Positions 29,546-37,667 of a stretch of 64,000 nucleotides of DNA are shown here, in pieces. Under the pieces are notes generated by a model. It was not told where the DNA came from. It made no database searches and was given only the letters and a program-made list of their open reading frames with translations. Source of the DNA: Alicyclobacillus fructus (lineage in GTDB: Bacteria; Bacillota; Bacilli; Alicyclobacillales; Alicyclobacillaceae); contig NZ_JAFMTY010000001.1 in assembly GCF_017329605.1 (NCBI RefSeq), positions 62,001 through 126,000 of the forward strand, written 5' to 3'. Position 1 is the first letter of the stretch. Each line of letters opens with the position of its first letter. A program made the translations under genes and the position numbers.

Positions 29546-30199
29546 GTGGAAGTCTCAAGCCAAGGTTACACTGAAGAAGAGTGCTATCGGCGCCTGCGCG
29601 ACGCCATCATCGACGGCACCCTCATGCCGTCACAGCGCCTCGTCGAAATGGATCTCGCGCGCTGGCTCGGCGCGAGCCGCGCGACCGTCCGCACGGTGCT
29701 CGCCCGTCTGGAGCAGGAAGGGCTCGTGGAACGCGAGCGGTATCGCGGAGCGCGCGTGCGGCACGTTTCCCATGAGGAAGCCGTGGAGATTCTCGAGGTC
29801 AGGATGGCGCTCGAATGCCTCATCGCCCGGTACGCGGCCCTCCGCGCAACGGATGAAGAACTGCGGCGCTTGGAAGAACACATTGCCTGGATGCGGCGCC
29901 AGTACGAGGAGAATGATCTCCTTTCGTATTCGGACGGGAATGCGAAGCTGCACCGCACCATCGCCGAGATCTCGCGCCATCACACCGCCAGGCGCCTGCT
30001 CGACACGCTCAACTCCCAGAGCGTTCGGTATCAGTACCGGACCATCCTGGCGCCGAACCGGTCGGCTGCGTCGATGAACGAGCACGAGAAGATTGTGGAC
30101 GCCATTCGCAGGCGCGATCCCGATGGCGCCGAACAGGCCATGCGGGTTCACCTGAGCCACGTCTGCGATACGCTCCGCGGCATGCGATCCGGCTTTTAG
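29546..30199 (+). CDS. GntR-family (FCD domain) transcriptional regulator
   Basis: The product has 217 residues from GTG 29546, with GGAAGGCGGTG upstream; GTG 29516 is in frame but lacks an SD. The N-terminal winged helix (about 8-70) contains SQRLVEMDLARWLGASRATV and LEQEGLVERERYRGARVR. The all-helical FCD effector domain (about 75-215) contains the acid/His set around EVRMALECL, DGNAKLHRTIAE and MNEHEKIVDAIRRRD. FCD-GntR proteins commonly repress carboxylate and aromatic catabolic genes. The perfect dyad at 28492-28506 is its likely operator. It is probably a local repressor of the 28.5-33.5 kb genes. Confidence 0.88.
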   Translation: MEVSSQGYTEEECYRRLRDAIIDGTLMPSQRLVEMDLARWLGASRATVRTVLARLEQEGLVERERYRGARVRHVSHEEAVEILEVRMALECLIARYAALRATDEELRRLEEHIAWMRRQYEENDLLSYSDGNAKLHRTIAEISRHHTARRLLDTLNSQSVRYQYRTILAPNRSAASMNEHEKIVDAIRRRDPDGAEQAMRVHLSHVCDTLRGMRSGF

Positions 30200-30297
30200 C
30201 GCCGTCGCATGGACGTCTGCGCATTTGCCTGCGCCTCGTTGCTGCCGATTTTGTCTGATGATCTTGGAGTCCATTTTGATCGAAAGGTCGGAGTGAT

Positions 30298-31203
30298 ATG
30301 GGACAACGGCAAGACATCGTCTCCCTCCTGGCCGGGATGTACGACCTGCACGTGCACGTGTGGCCAGATCTGGTGGAGCGGAGCATCGACGACGTGTCGC
30401 TCGCCCATCAATTCCGGGAACTGGGCTGGTCCGGGTTTGCGCTGAAATCGCACTATTTTCCCACCATTGAACGGGCGAAGGTGGTGTCCGCCGTCGTCCC
30501 CGGCGTCGATGTGGTGGGCGCTGTCGTGCTGAACCACGCGGTGGGAGGGCTGAATCCCGTGGCCGTGGACATCGCCGGGCGCGCCGGCGCGCGTATCGTC
30601 TGGCTGCCGACCGTCGATGCCGCCAACGAGAGCCCGGAGAAGCAGGCGGCGCGCGGCCAATCTCACCTGCCGTTTTGGGCCCGCATTCAATCGGAGGTGC
30701 GGGCAGAAGGCATTGGCCTGGAGCTCATCTCCGTCTTCGACCAAGGCGGAAATGTTCGTTCCGATCTCGTCCAGTGCCTAGAACGCGTGCGCCGATACGA
30801 CATGGCGCTCGCGACAGGCCATCTTGGGCGGGACGAGATTTTTGCCGTGGTCGAACAAGCCCGCACACAGGGCGTGAACAAGGTCATCGTGACGCACGCG
30901 CTGTTTCCGTCCGAAGCGCTCTCCATCGAGGATCAGGTCAAGCTGGCCGATCTCGGCGCGATGATCGAACATTGCTACACCACGTTTTACACGCAGAAGT
31001 GCGATTGGGAAGTGCTCTACGAGGCCATCCGCGCCGTGGGGCCTGAGCGCACGCTTCTTTCGACCGATCTCGGCCAGAAATCCAACCCGGGCGTGGTGGA
31101 CGGGATCGTGGACTTCACGGCGCGTCTGCTCGACGCAGGTTTTTCACCTCAGGACCTGCGGACGATGTGGGTGGATAACCCGCGCAAATTGATTGGAAAG
31201 TAA
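30298..31203 (+). CDS. DUF6282-family metal-dependent hydrolase
   Basis: The product has 301 residues from ATG 30298 (AAGGTCGGAG upstream). The N-terminal YDLHVHVWPDLVERS has the D-x-H-x-H metal motif at residues 16-20. ALKSHYFPT near 50, VLNHAVGGLNP near 78, VIVTHALFPSE near 197 and STDLGQKSNPG near 255 supply the remaining ligands of an amidohydrolase/PHP-like barrel. The family is known by context as DUF6282; I know of no assigned activity. It heads an operon with GalB-like hydratase, LigK-like aldolase and a DUF1932 dehydrogenase. A ring-fission lactone (pyrone) hydrolase role analogous to LigI is my hypothesis; a decarboxylase like PraH is the alternative. Confidence 0.7.
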   Translation: MGQRQDIVSLLAGMYDLHVHVWPDLVERSIDDVSLAHQFRELGWSGFALKSHYFPTIERAKVVSAVVPGVDVVGAVVLNHAVGGLNPVAVDIAGRAGARIVWLPTVDAANESPEKQAARGQSHLPFWARIQSEVRAEGIGLELISVFDQGGNVRSDLVQCLERVRRYDMALATGHLGRDEIFAVVEQARTQGVNKVIVTHALFPSEALSIEDQVKLADLGAMIEHCYTTFYTQKCDWEVLYEAIRAVGPERTLLSTDLGQKSNPGVVDGIVDFTARLLDAGFSPQDLRTMWVDNPRKLIGK

Positions 31204-31233
31204 ACCCCAAACGGTGAAAGGAGTCGGTACGTC

Positions 31234-31950
31234 ATGCAAAGCACAGGAACCTTGATGGTCGTGAGCGCGCACGCCGCCGACTTTGTATGGCGCGCGGGCG
31301 GCGCCATCGCGTTGTACAGCAGCCGCGGTTGGAAGGTGCGGGTGCTCTGCCTGAGCTACGGCGAACGGGGGGAATCCGCGAGCCTGTGGAAGGCGGGCAA
31401 GTCGCTCGAGGAGATCAAGCGGATTCGGCGCGAGGAGGCTGAACGCGCGGCCGAGATCCTGGGTGCCGAGATTCGTTTCTTCGATGTAGGAGATTATCCC
31501 ATCGACGTCACGCCCGAGTTGCGGGATGCCCTCGTTCAGGAGTTTCGCCAGCATCGCCCGGACATCATCCTTTCCCATACCTTCATCGACCCGTACAACG
31601 CCGACCATCCGCAGACCGCAGAACTCGTCCGGGAAGCGAGGATTCTGGCGCAGGCGCACGGGTATCCGTCTGAACACCCGCCGATCGGCGCGCCGCAATT
31701 GTATTCGTTTGAACCCCATCAGCCCGAGCAATGCCAGTTCCGCATCGATCTCTTGTTGGATATCACGCCTGTCTTCGAAAAGAAGCGACAGGCCATGGAG
31801 TGCATGCAGGCCCAGGAACATCTCTGGGCGTATTACACGGATGTGGCGAAGCGCCGCGGCGTTCAGGCCGGACGAAACTCCGGACAGCCGATCGTGTACG
31901 CGGAAGCCTATCAGCGCGTGTTTCCTTCGGTCGGAGGTGAATTCGTGTGA
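31234..31950 (+). CDS. galB: GalB-like 4-oxalomesaconate hydratase (PIG-L/LmbE fold)
   Basis: The product has 238 residues from ATG 31234 with AAAGGAG upstream. The LmbE/PIG-L zinc site is visible in VVSAHAADFVWRAGGAIALY (an H-x2-D variant) and in HTFIDPYNADHPQTAELVRE near residue 112. CLSYGERGESASLWKAG near 45 matches GalB of Pseudomonas gallate catabolism better than sugar deacetylases. GalB hydrates 4-oxalomesaconate to 4-carboxy-4-hydroxy-2-oxoadipate. The next gene encodes the matching aldolase and starts within this stop codon (GTGA), a pairing that supports the assignment. Confidence 0.78.
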   Translation: MQSTGTLMVVSAHAADFVWRAGGAIALYSSRGWKVRVLCLSYGERGESASLWKAGKSLEEIKRIRREEAERAAEILGAEIRFFDVGDYPIDVTPELRDALVQEFRQHRPDIILSHTFIDPYNADHPQTAELVREARILAQAHGYPSEHPPIGAPQLYSFEPHQPEQCQFRIDLLLDITPVFEKKRQAMECMQAQEHLWAYYTDVAKRRGVQAGRNSGQPIVYAEAYQRVFPSVGGEFV

Positions 31951-32621
31951 AGCCTGTGGTTGTGACGAACATCGAGCGGCCGGATCGTTCGAGTGTCGAG
32001 CGCCTGGGGCGCTATTCCGTGGCGACGTTGCATGAGGCGATGGGGCGTGAAGGGCTGATGCTCCCGTACATGCGGCCTATCTACCGAGGGGCACATGCCT
32101 TTGGGACCGCCGTCACCGTCCTGTGCCACCCCGGAGACAACCTGATGATCCACGCGAGCGTGGAGGTATGCAGACCGGGCGACGTGTTGGTCGTGACCAC
32201 CACCTCGCCCTGCACCGACGGGATGTTCGGCGAGCTGCTCGCCACATCGCTCAAGGCTCGCGGTGTGGCAGGACTCGTGATCGAAGCCGGGGTCAGGGAT
32301 GTGGCGGAACTCGAGAAGATGGAGTTCCCCGTCTGGTCGCGGGCCATCTCGGCGCAGGGCACGGTCAAGGCGACACCGGGGTCGGTGAATGTGCCGATCG
32401 TGTGCGCCGGGGTGACCGTGCGGCCTGGGGACGTGATCGTCGCGGATATGGACGGCGTCGTGTGCGTGCCCAAGGAGCGGGCCGACGAGGTGGCGAGCCG
32501 AGCGGAGGAGCGAGTGGCCAAGGAAGAAGCGACCCGGGCGCGACTTGCAGCGGGCGAACTCGGCCTCGACATCTACGGCCTCCGGGACAAGCTGCGGGCG
32601 CTCGGCGTGACGTGGGTGTGA
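31947..32621 (+). CDS. galC: 4-carboxy-4-hydroxy-2-oxoadipate aldolase / oxaloacetate decarboxylase
   Basis: The product has 224 residues from GTG 31947, overlapping galB. It belongs to the RraA-like fold of LigK/GalC/ProA aldolases: YSVATLHEAMGREGLM near residue 24, GTAVTVLCHPGDNLMIH near 52, GLVIEAGVRDVAEL near 110 with the substrate-binding Arg and metal-binding Asp, and the C-terminal helix LGLDIYGLRDKLRALGV characteristic of this subgroup. It cleaves 4-carboxy-4-hydroxy-2-oxoadipate to pyruvate and oxaloacetate, the last step of gallate and protocatechuate 4,5-cleavage pathways. Confidence 0.88.
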   Translation: MKPVVVTNIERPDRSSVERLGRYSVATLHEAMGREGLMLPYMRPIYRGAHAFGTAVTVLCHPGDNLMIHASVEVCRPGDVLVVTTTSPCTDGMFGELLATSLKARGVAGLVIEAGVRDVAELEKMEFPVWSRAISAQGTVKATPGSVNVPIVCAGVTVRPGDVIVADMDGVVCVPKERADEVASRAEERVAKEEATRARLAAGELGLDIYGLRDKLRALGVTWV

Positions 32622-32643
32622 ATACGGACGAGGGGGAAGCGGC

Positions 32644-33510
32644 GTGAAACTCGGGTTGATTGGATTCGGTGAAGCTGCGCGAGCCATCGCCTCTGGCCTT
32701 CGGGCCGCGGGCGTGAACGACATCGTGGCGTACGATGCGGCTCCCGCGGACAGGTGGAGACCACAGGCCGAGGCGCTTGGCATCGCGTGCGGGCGCTCCA
32801 TCGCCGAGGTCGCAGCGGAATGTGACGTGCTTTTTTCCTTGGTGACTGCGCAAGCCGCCATCGCGGTGGCATCGGAGGCTGCTCCGCACCTGAAGGAAGG
32901 GGCGCTGTACGCCGATTTCAACTCGTGTTCGCCGGCGGTGAAGCGCGAGATCGGCGACATCATCCACCGCGCTCAGCCGTCGGCGCGGTATGCTGCTGTG
33001 GCCGTCATGTCCGCCGTCAAGCCTCACGGGCACCGCGTCCCGCTCGTGGTGGACGGCGACGGGGCTTCCGCCTTTCAGGAGCGGTTCGCGCCATACGGTT
33101 GCCGCATCGAGGTGTTGGAGGGTGAGGTGGGGCAGGCCGCTCTCCTGAAAATGTGTCGCTCCCTCGTCTTGAAAGGGCTCGAAGCCCTGTTCCTGGAATC
33201 GCTCGCGGCCGCGGAGCGCATGGGGTTGGCCGATCGCGTCCTCGATTCACTGGATGCCTCGTTTCCAGATCACCGCCTGCGGGATCTCGCCCTGTACCTT
33301 GTGGAGCGCAATCTCGAGCACGCGACGCGAAGGGCGCATGAACTCGGGGAGGCTGCGGACACGCTGCGCACGCTCGGGATGGAACCCATGGTGGCGGAAG
33401 GCGGATATCGGCGTCTCGTTCAAGTTGCGAAAGTGCACGAATCGCTGTCGGATCGACCTCGAGACGCTCGGTCCTGGTTGCAAACCCTGGCCGACGCTCA
33501 CGGCGGGTGA
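32644..33510 (+). CDS. NAD(P)-binding dehydrogenase with DUF1932 C-terminal domain
   Basis: The product has 288 residues from GTG 32644 with GAGGGGGAAG upstream. The N-terminal Rossmann fold opens MKLGLIGFGEAARAIASGLR (GxGxxA), and NAD-binding continues through DVLFSLVTAQAAIAVA. The C-terminal half (about 185-260) is the DUF1932 all-helical domain of the 6-phosphogluconate dehydrogenase-like superfamily, with KMCRSLVLKGLEALFLE holding the catalytic Lys region. I know of no defined substrate for this architecture. As last gene of a galB-galC operon it could oxidise a ring-fission hemiacetal or semialdehyde, replacing LigC. That is inference. Confidence 0.75.
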   Translation: MKLGLIGFGEAARAIASGLRAAGVNDIVAYDAAPADRWRPQAEALGIACGRSIAEVAAECDVLFSLVTAQAAIAVASEAAPHLKEGALYADFNSCSPAVKREIGDIIHRAQPSARYAAVAVMSAVKPHGHRVPLVVDGDGASAFQERFAPYGCRIEVLEGEVGQAALLKMCRSLVLKGLEALFLESLAAAERMGLADRVLDSLDASFPDHRLRDLALYLVERNLEHATRRAHELGEAADTLRTLGMEPMVAEGGYRRLVQVAKVHESLSDRPRDARSWLQTLADAHGG

Positions 33511-33592
33511 AATCGGACGAAGTTTCTCCGAACCAACGCAAATCGAGGAGGAGGGGGCGGCTCGTCGCCCGACTTCTCGCACGAATAAAAAG

Positions 33593-33615
33593 AAGGCCGC
33601 CCTGGAGGCGGCCTT
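33593..33615 (-). terminator. terminator between the aromatic operon and glpX
   Basis: AAGGCCGCC / GGCGGCCTT with a 5-base loop is followed on the minus strand by CTTTTT, giving a good terminator for glpX. On the plus strand it also ends the galBC operon region, though with only TTT. Confidence 0.8.
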
Positions 33616-33666
33616 TCCAGTTGGGAACGTGTGGAGAGGATGAAGCATCAACACAACCTCGGCAGG

Positions 33667-34632
33667 TCACACCGTCTGCGCGAGCCGCAGCTCGAGCGGC
33701 CGATAATGAATCGCGTTGACGTGGCGGACCGTGCCCGTGCGAACCCGCATGACGACCGAATGCGTGTGCAGATAATCGCCTTCGCGCCGCACGCCCTCGA
33801 GCCAATCCCCGTCGGTGATGCCCGTCGCCGCGAAGATGGCATCGTCCTCGCCGGCGAGATCGGACACCGTGAGGGTTTTGGCCACATCGAGGCCGAGTTG
33901 TTGGCAGCGCTCGCGCTGCTCGGGAGTCTGCGGCATCAACCGGCCCTGAAAGTCGCCGCCCAAGCAGCGCAGAGCCACCGCCGCGAGCACGCCTTCCGGT
34001 GCACCGCCGGAGCCGACGTACAGGTCGGTGCCGCCGCGGGGCAACGCCGTCGCGATGGCCGCGAGCACGTCGCCCGCGTTCAGCAACTTCACCCGTACGC
34101 CGAGGCGCCGAGCCACGTCGAGATGGGCCTTGTGGCGATCTCGCTCGAGCATGGCTACGGACAGCTCGGAAAGAGGCTTGCCGAGCGCTTCGGCCGCTTT
34201 TCGCAACGTCGTCTCCAGCGGATCGTCGAGGGACAAGACGCCGCGCAGGCGAGGGCCGCACGCCAACTTCTCCATATACATGTCCGGGGCCTTCAACAGA
34301 TGTCCTCGTGGGGCGATGGCCGCGACCGATAGGGCGTTGGGCAACATCTTCGCGACCATGGACGTGCCTTCGATGGGATCAACCGCCACGTCCACGCGCG
34401 GCCCGCGTCCTGTACCGACCTCTTCTCCCTGAGCGAGCATGGGCGCCTCATCCATCTCGCCTTCGCCAATGACCACGACGCCGCGGATGTCCACGGTGCG
34501 AAACATATTGCGCATCGCCTCCGTGGCGGCACCGTCCGCGCCGTCCGCATCACCTCGGCCGACCCACCTGCTGGCCGCAAGCGCAGCAGCTTCCGTGACG
34601 CGAACGAGTTCGAGAGCGAGCTCCCGATCCAT
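33667..34632 (-). CDS. glpX: fructose-1,6-bisphosphatase, class II
   Basis: The product has 321 residues from ATG 34632, with AAGGAGGG 7 bases upstream; the length equals typical GlpX. Motifs include VVIGEGEMDEAPML near residue 55 (metal-binding Glu/Asp), VDVAVDPIEGTSM near 82, YVGSGGAPEGVLAAVALRCL near 182 and DDAIFAATGITDGD near 245. It hydrolyses fructose-1,6-bisphosphate to fructose-6-phosphate in gluconeogenesis. It is divergent from ppdK-ccpN-ppsR, and its -10 region overlaps a palindrome shared with the opposing promoter. That places it in the same regulatory unit. Confidence 0.94.
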   Translation of the reverse strand: MDRELALELVRVTEAAALAASRWVGRGDADGADGAATEAMRNMFRTVDIRGVVVIGEGEMDEAPMLAQGEEVGTGRGPRVDVAVDPIEGTSMVAKMLPNALSVAAIAPRGHLLKAPDMYMEKLACGPRLRGVLSLDDPLETTLRKAAEALGKPLSELSVAMLERDRHKAHLDVARRLGVRVKLLNAGDVLAAIATALPRGGTDLYVGSGGAPEGVLAAVALRCLGGDFQGRLMPQTPEQRERCQQLGLDVAKTLTVSDLAGEDDAIFAATGITDGDWLEGVRREGDYLHTHSVVMRVRTGTVRHVNAIHYRPLELRLAQTV

Positions 34633-34742
34633 CGGCGATCCCTCCTTGATCACTCCGGTGGCCGCGATCGGCCTGCGTGGCGCGGAATTCGCGCGCTGCA
34701 CACGGCGACGGGCCATTCAACATCGCAGACTCACCTTCAACA

Positions 34743-34805
34743 GAATTATGACATCATAATCTGCAATTCGTCAACTGTTTCAGCAAAATTGTTGCGTCAT
34801 AATTC
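34743..34805. promoter_or_regulatory. palindromic operator region of the glpX/ppdK promoters (candidate CcpN site)
   Basis: GAATTATGAC (34743-34752) and its exact complement GTCATAATTC (34796-34805) are 43 bases apart. The left arm is itself part of a tight dyad, ATTATGA-CA-TCATAAT (34745-34760). One copy covers the glpX -10; the distant arm overlaps the ppdK -35. TATGACATCAT differs from my recollection of the Bacillus CcpN consensus (TRTGHYATAYW) at two of eleven positions. ccpN is in the ppdK operon, so CcpN is the leading candidate regulator. Confidence 0.6.
34745..34774 (-). promoter_or_regulatory. promoter of glpX
   Basis: On the minus strand TTGACG (34774-34769), an 18-base spacer and CATAAT (34750-34745). 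The -10 lies inside the dyad ATTATGA-CA-TCATAAT. Confidence 0.65.
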
Positions 34806-34820
34806 GAGATGTGGTATGAA
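34792..34820 (+). promoter_or_regulatory. promoter of ppdK-ccpN-ppsR
   Basis: TTGCGT (34792-34797), a 17-base spacer and TATGAA (34815-34820), preceded by TGG as an extended -10 element. An untranslated leader of about 110 bases precedes ppdK. I see no riboswitch or attenuator in it. Confidence 0.6.
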
Positions 34821-34939
34821 CGAAGTACGGAGAATTCGATTCAAGATGTCAGATTGCGATCTCGCGGCAGGGCGCTCCGCCGTGTGGAAGCGCTTCGCCG
34901 GCCGAACGACAGAAGAGGCCGTGACAAGGGGGATGCAGC

Positions 34940-37627
34940 ATGGCGCAGGTGCAGAATGTCGAGCGCAATCAGGCGCTCACGACCCGGTGGGTCTACGCCT
35001 TTGATCAAGCGGATCCGAAGAACCGGAGCCTTCTGGGCGGAAAAGGCGCGAACCTGGCCCAGATGGTGCAGTGGGGATTTCCCGTACCGCCTGGCTTCAC
35101 GATTACGACGGAAGCTTGCAACGCCTACTGGGCGCGAGGCGGAAAGCTGCCCGAAGGGCTGTTGGACGAAGTGGGACTCGCCATTCTTCGGCTCGAGCGG
35201 ACAGCCGGGAAGCGGTTCGGCGACGCGTTTCAGCCGCTGTTGGTCTCTGTGCGCTCTGGAGCGCCCGTCTCGATGCCGGGCATGATGGACACCATCTTGA
35301 ATTTGGGCCTGAACGATCTGACCGTGCGAGCGCTTGCCAATCAATCGCAGGACCCGGCGTTCGCCTACGATTCCTATCGCCGCCTCATCCAGATGTTTGC
35401 CAACGTCGTCTTCAACGTGCCCATCGAACCGTTTGAGCACGCGCTGCGCGCCGCGAAGGCCAAGCATGGCGTCGAGCGCGATCGCGACCTTCCCGCGGAC
35501 GCGTGGAAGGAACTCGTCGCAACCTGCCTGAAATTGTTCGCCGAGCACGTGGGTCAGCCGTTTCCGCAGGATGTCAATGTGCAGTTAGAACTCGCCATCG
35601 AAGCTGTCTTTCGCTCGTGGAACAGCCCGCGCGCCATCGTGTATCGGAAGGCGCACGGCATCCCCGAAACGCTGGGCACTGCGGTCAACGTCCAGGCCAT
35701 GGTGTTCGGCAACATGGGGGAGGACAGCGGCACAGGCGTGATCTTCACGCGCCATCCGTCCACGGGAGAGCCCGTCCTGTTTGGCGAATTTCTCGCCAAC
35801 GCACAGGGTGAAGACGTGGTGGCCGGCATTCGCACGCCTCAGCCCATCGCGGATCTCGCCCACACCATGCCGCACGTGTACGAGTCGCTCGTCGCGCTCG
35901 CCAAACAGCTGGAGACGCGTTTCCGCGATATGCAGGACGTCGAATTCACGGTCGAGCGCGGCAAGCTGTTTGTGCTGCAGACGCGGAGCGGCAAGCGCAC
36001 GGCGCAGGCAGCTGTCCGCATCGCCATCGACATGTTGCACGAAGGACTCATTCAGCCCGAAGAAGCCCTTCTGCGGGTGGACGCGCAACACTTGCGCCAG
36101 CTCTTGCACCGGAGACTTCAGGGCACCGACTCCCTGCAGGTGTTCGCAAAAGGGTTGCCCGCGTCTCCAGGCGCCAGCGTCGGGCGCATCGTGTTGGACG
36201 CGGACACGGCGGTCGAATGGGCGCAGCGAGGCGAAAAGGTGGTCTTGGTACGTCCGGAGACGACGCCGGAGGATATCCACGGCGTTCTGGCCGCGGAGGG
36301 CGTCGTGACGACTCACGGTGGAATGACGAGTCACGCTGCGGTCGTGGCCCGCGGAATCGGTAAGCCGGCGGTCTGTGGCTGCGACGGCGTCCATATCGAC
36401 TTCGAGGCGCGGCAAGTCGAGTCAGGCGGCGTCGTGCTCAAGGAGGGAGACGTCATCTCCGTGGATGGCGGGACCGGAACGGTGTACGTCGGCGAAGCGC
36501 AGATGGAAGAAGCGAAAATGGCGGAAGAGTTGAAAGAGCTTTTGACCATCGCGGATGAGGTGCGGCGCCTCAAGGTGCGCGCGAACGCGGATACGCCGGA
36601 AGACGCCAAGCGGGCGAGGGAATTCGGCGCGGAGGGGATTGGCCTATGCCGGACGGAGCACATGTTCCTCTCGCCGGACCGCGTCCCTCTTGTGCAGCGC
36701 ATGATTTTGGCGACCACTTCGGCGGAGCGCCAAGCCGCCCTTTCGAAGTTGCTGCCTCTTCAGGTGTCCGATTTCACCGCCATTTTCGAGGCGATGGACG
36801 GACTGCCCGTCACCATTCGCCTGCTCGATCCGCCCCTGCATGAATTCCTGCCCAGGGAGGAGGAGCTGGCCGAGAGGCTTGAAGCGCTTCGCGCGCAGGG
36901 GGGACCGGAGGACGAGATCGCAGAGACGGAACAGTTGCTCCGGCAAGCCCGTTACCTGCGTGAAGCCAACCCGATGATGGGACTCCGGGGATCGCGACTC
37001 GGCATCGTCTACCCCGAGATCTACGACATGCAGATGGAGGCCATCATCACCGCGGCGGCGCAGGCGAAGCGTCGAGGCATCGGGGTGGAGCTGGAAGTGA
37101 TGCTGCCGCTCATCGGATCGCCGAAAGAGCTTCGCGTCCTGCGGGAGCGCATGGAGGAAATCGCAAAGCGGACGATGGAGCGGGAAGGCGTCGAGATCGA
37201 GTACCGCATCGGCACGATGATCGAGGTGCCGCGAGCCGCCCTGACGGCGGACCAGATTGCGGAGGACGCGCAATTCTTCTCGTTTGGCACCAACGATTTG
37301 ACGCAGATGACGTTCGCGTTCAGCCGGGACGACGCCGAAGGCAAGTTCTTGAACGTGTACCTGGATCGCGAGATTCTGCCCTACAACCCGTTTGAGACGC
37401 TGGACACCGAGGGCGTGGGCAAGTTGATCCAGTGGGCGGTGGAAGCGGGCCGCAAGCGCCGTCCCGATCTGAAGACGGGCGTGTGCGGCGAACACGGGGG
37501 CGATCCGGCTTCCATCGCGTTCTGCGAAGAGATTGGCCTCGACTATGTGAGTTGTTCGCCGTTCCGGATTCCCGTCGCGCGGATCGCGGCGGCTCAGGCG
37601 GCCGTGCGCAGGCGCATGACGGGTTGA
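34940..37627 (+). CDS. ppdK: pyruvate, phosphate dikinase
   Basis: The product has 895 residues from ATG 34940 with AAGGGGG 7 bases upstream. The N-terminal ATP-grasp domain begins around LLGGKGANLAQMVQWGFPVP and SVRSGAPVSMPGMMDTILNL. The swivelling phosphohistidine domain carries THGGMTSHAAVVARGIGKPA near residue 458 with the catalytic His and the regulatory Thr. The C-terminal TIM barrel contains RLLDPPLHEF, GLRGSRLGI and the catalytic Cys in GVCGEHGGDP near 850. It interconverts pyruvate, ATP and phosphate with PEP, AMP and PPi. It is transcribed with its own transcriptional regulator (CcpN) and its post-translational regulator (PpsR-type). Confidence 0.96.
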   Translation: MAQVQNVERNQALTTRWVYAFDQADPKNRSLLGGKGANLAQMVQWGFPVPPGFTITTEACNAYWARGGKLPEGLLDEVGLAILRLERTAGKRFGDAFQPLLVSVRSGAPVSMPGMMDTILNLGLNDLTVRALANQSQDPAFAYDSYRRLIQMFANVVFNVPIEPFEHALRAAKAKHGVERDRDLPADAWKELVATCLKLFAEHVGQPFPQDVNVQLELAIEAVFRSWNSPRAIVYRKAHGIPETLGTAVNVQAMVFGNMGEDSGTGVIFTRHPSTGEPVLFGEFLANAQGEDVVAGIRTPQPIADLAHTMPHVYESLVALAKQLETRFRDMQDVEFTVERGKLFVLQTRSGKRTAQAAVRIAIDMLHEGLIQPEEALLRVDAQHLRQLLHRRLQGTDSLQVFAKGLPASPGASVGRIVLDADTAVEWAQRGEKVVLVRPETTPEDIHGVLAAEGVVTTHGGMTSHAAVVARGIGKPAVCGCDGVHIDFEARQVESGGVVLKEGDVISVDGGTGTVYVGEAQMEEAKMAEELKELLTIADEVRRLKVRANADTPEDAKRAREFGAEGIGLCRTEHMFLSPDRVPLVQRMILATTSAERQAALSKLLPLQVSDFTAIFEAMDGLPVTIRLLDPPLHEFLPREEELAERLEALRAQGGPEDEIAETEQLLRQARYLREANPMMGLRGSRLGIVYPEIYDMQMEAIITAAAQAKRRGIGVELEVMLPLIGSPKELRVLRERMEEIAKRTMEREGVEIEYRIGTMIEVPRAALTADQIAEDAQFFSFGTNDLTQMTFAFSRDDAEGKFLNVYLDREILPYNPFETLDTEGVGKLIQWAVEAGRKRRPDLKTGVCGEHGGDPASIAFCEEIGLDYVSCSPFRIPVARIAAAQAAVRRRMTG

Positions 37628-37667
37628 TGGCGGTGACACCCAGGGGGACAAATGGAGACAAGATGAG

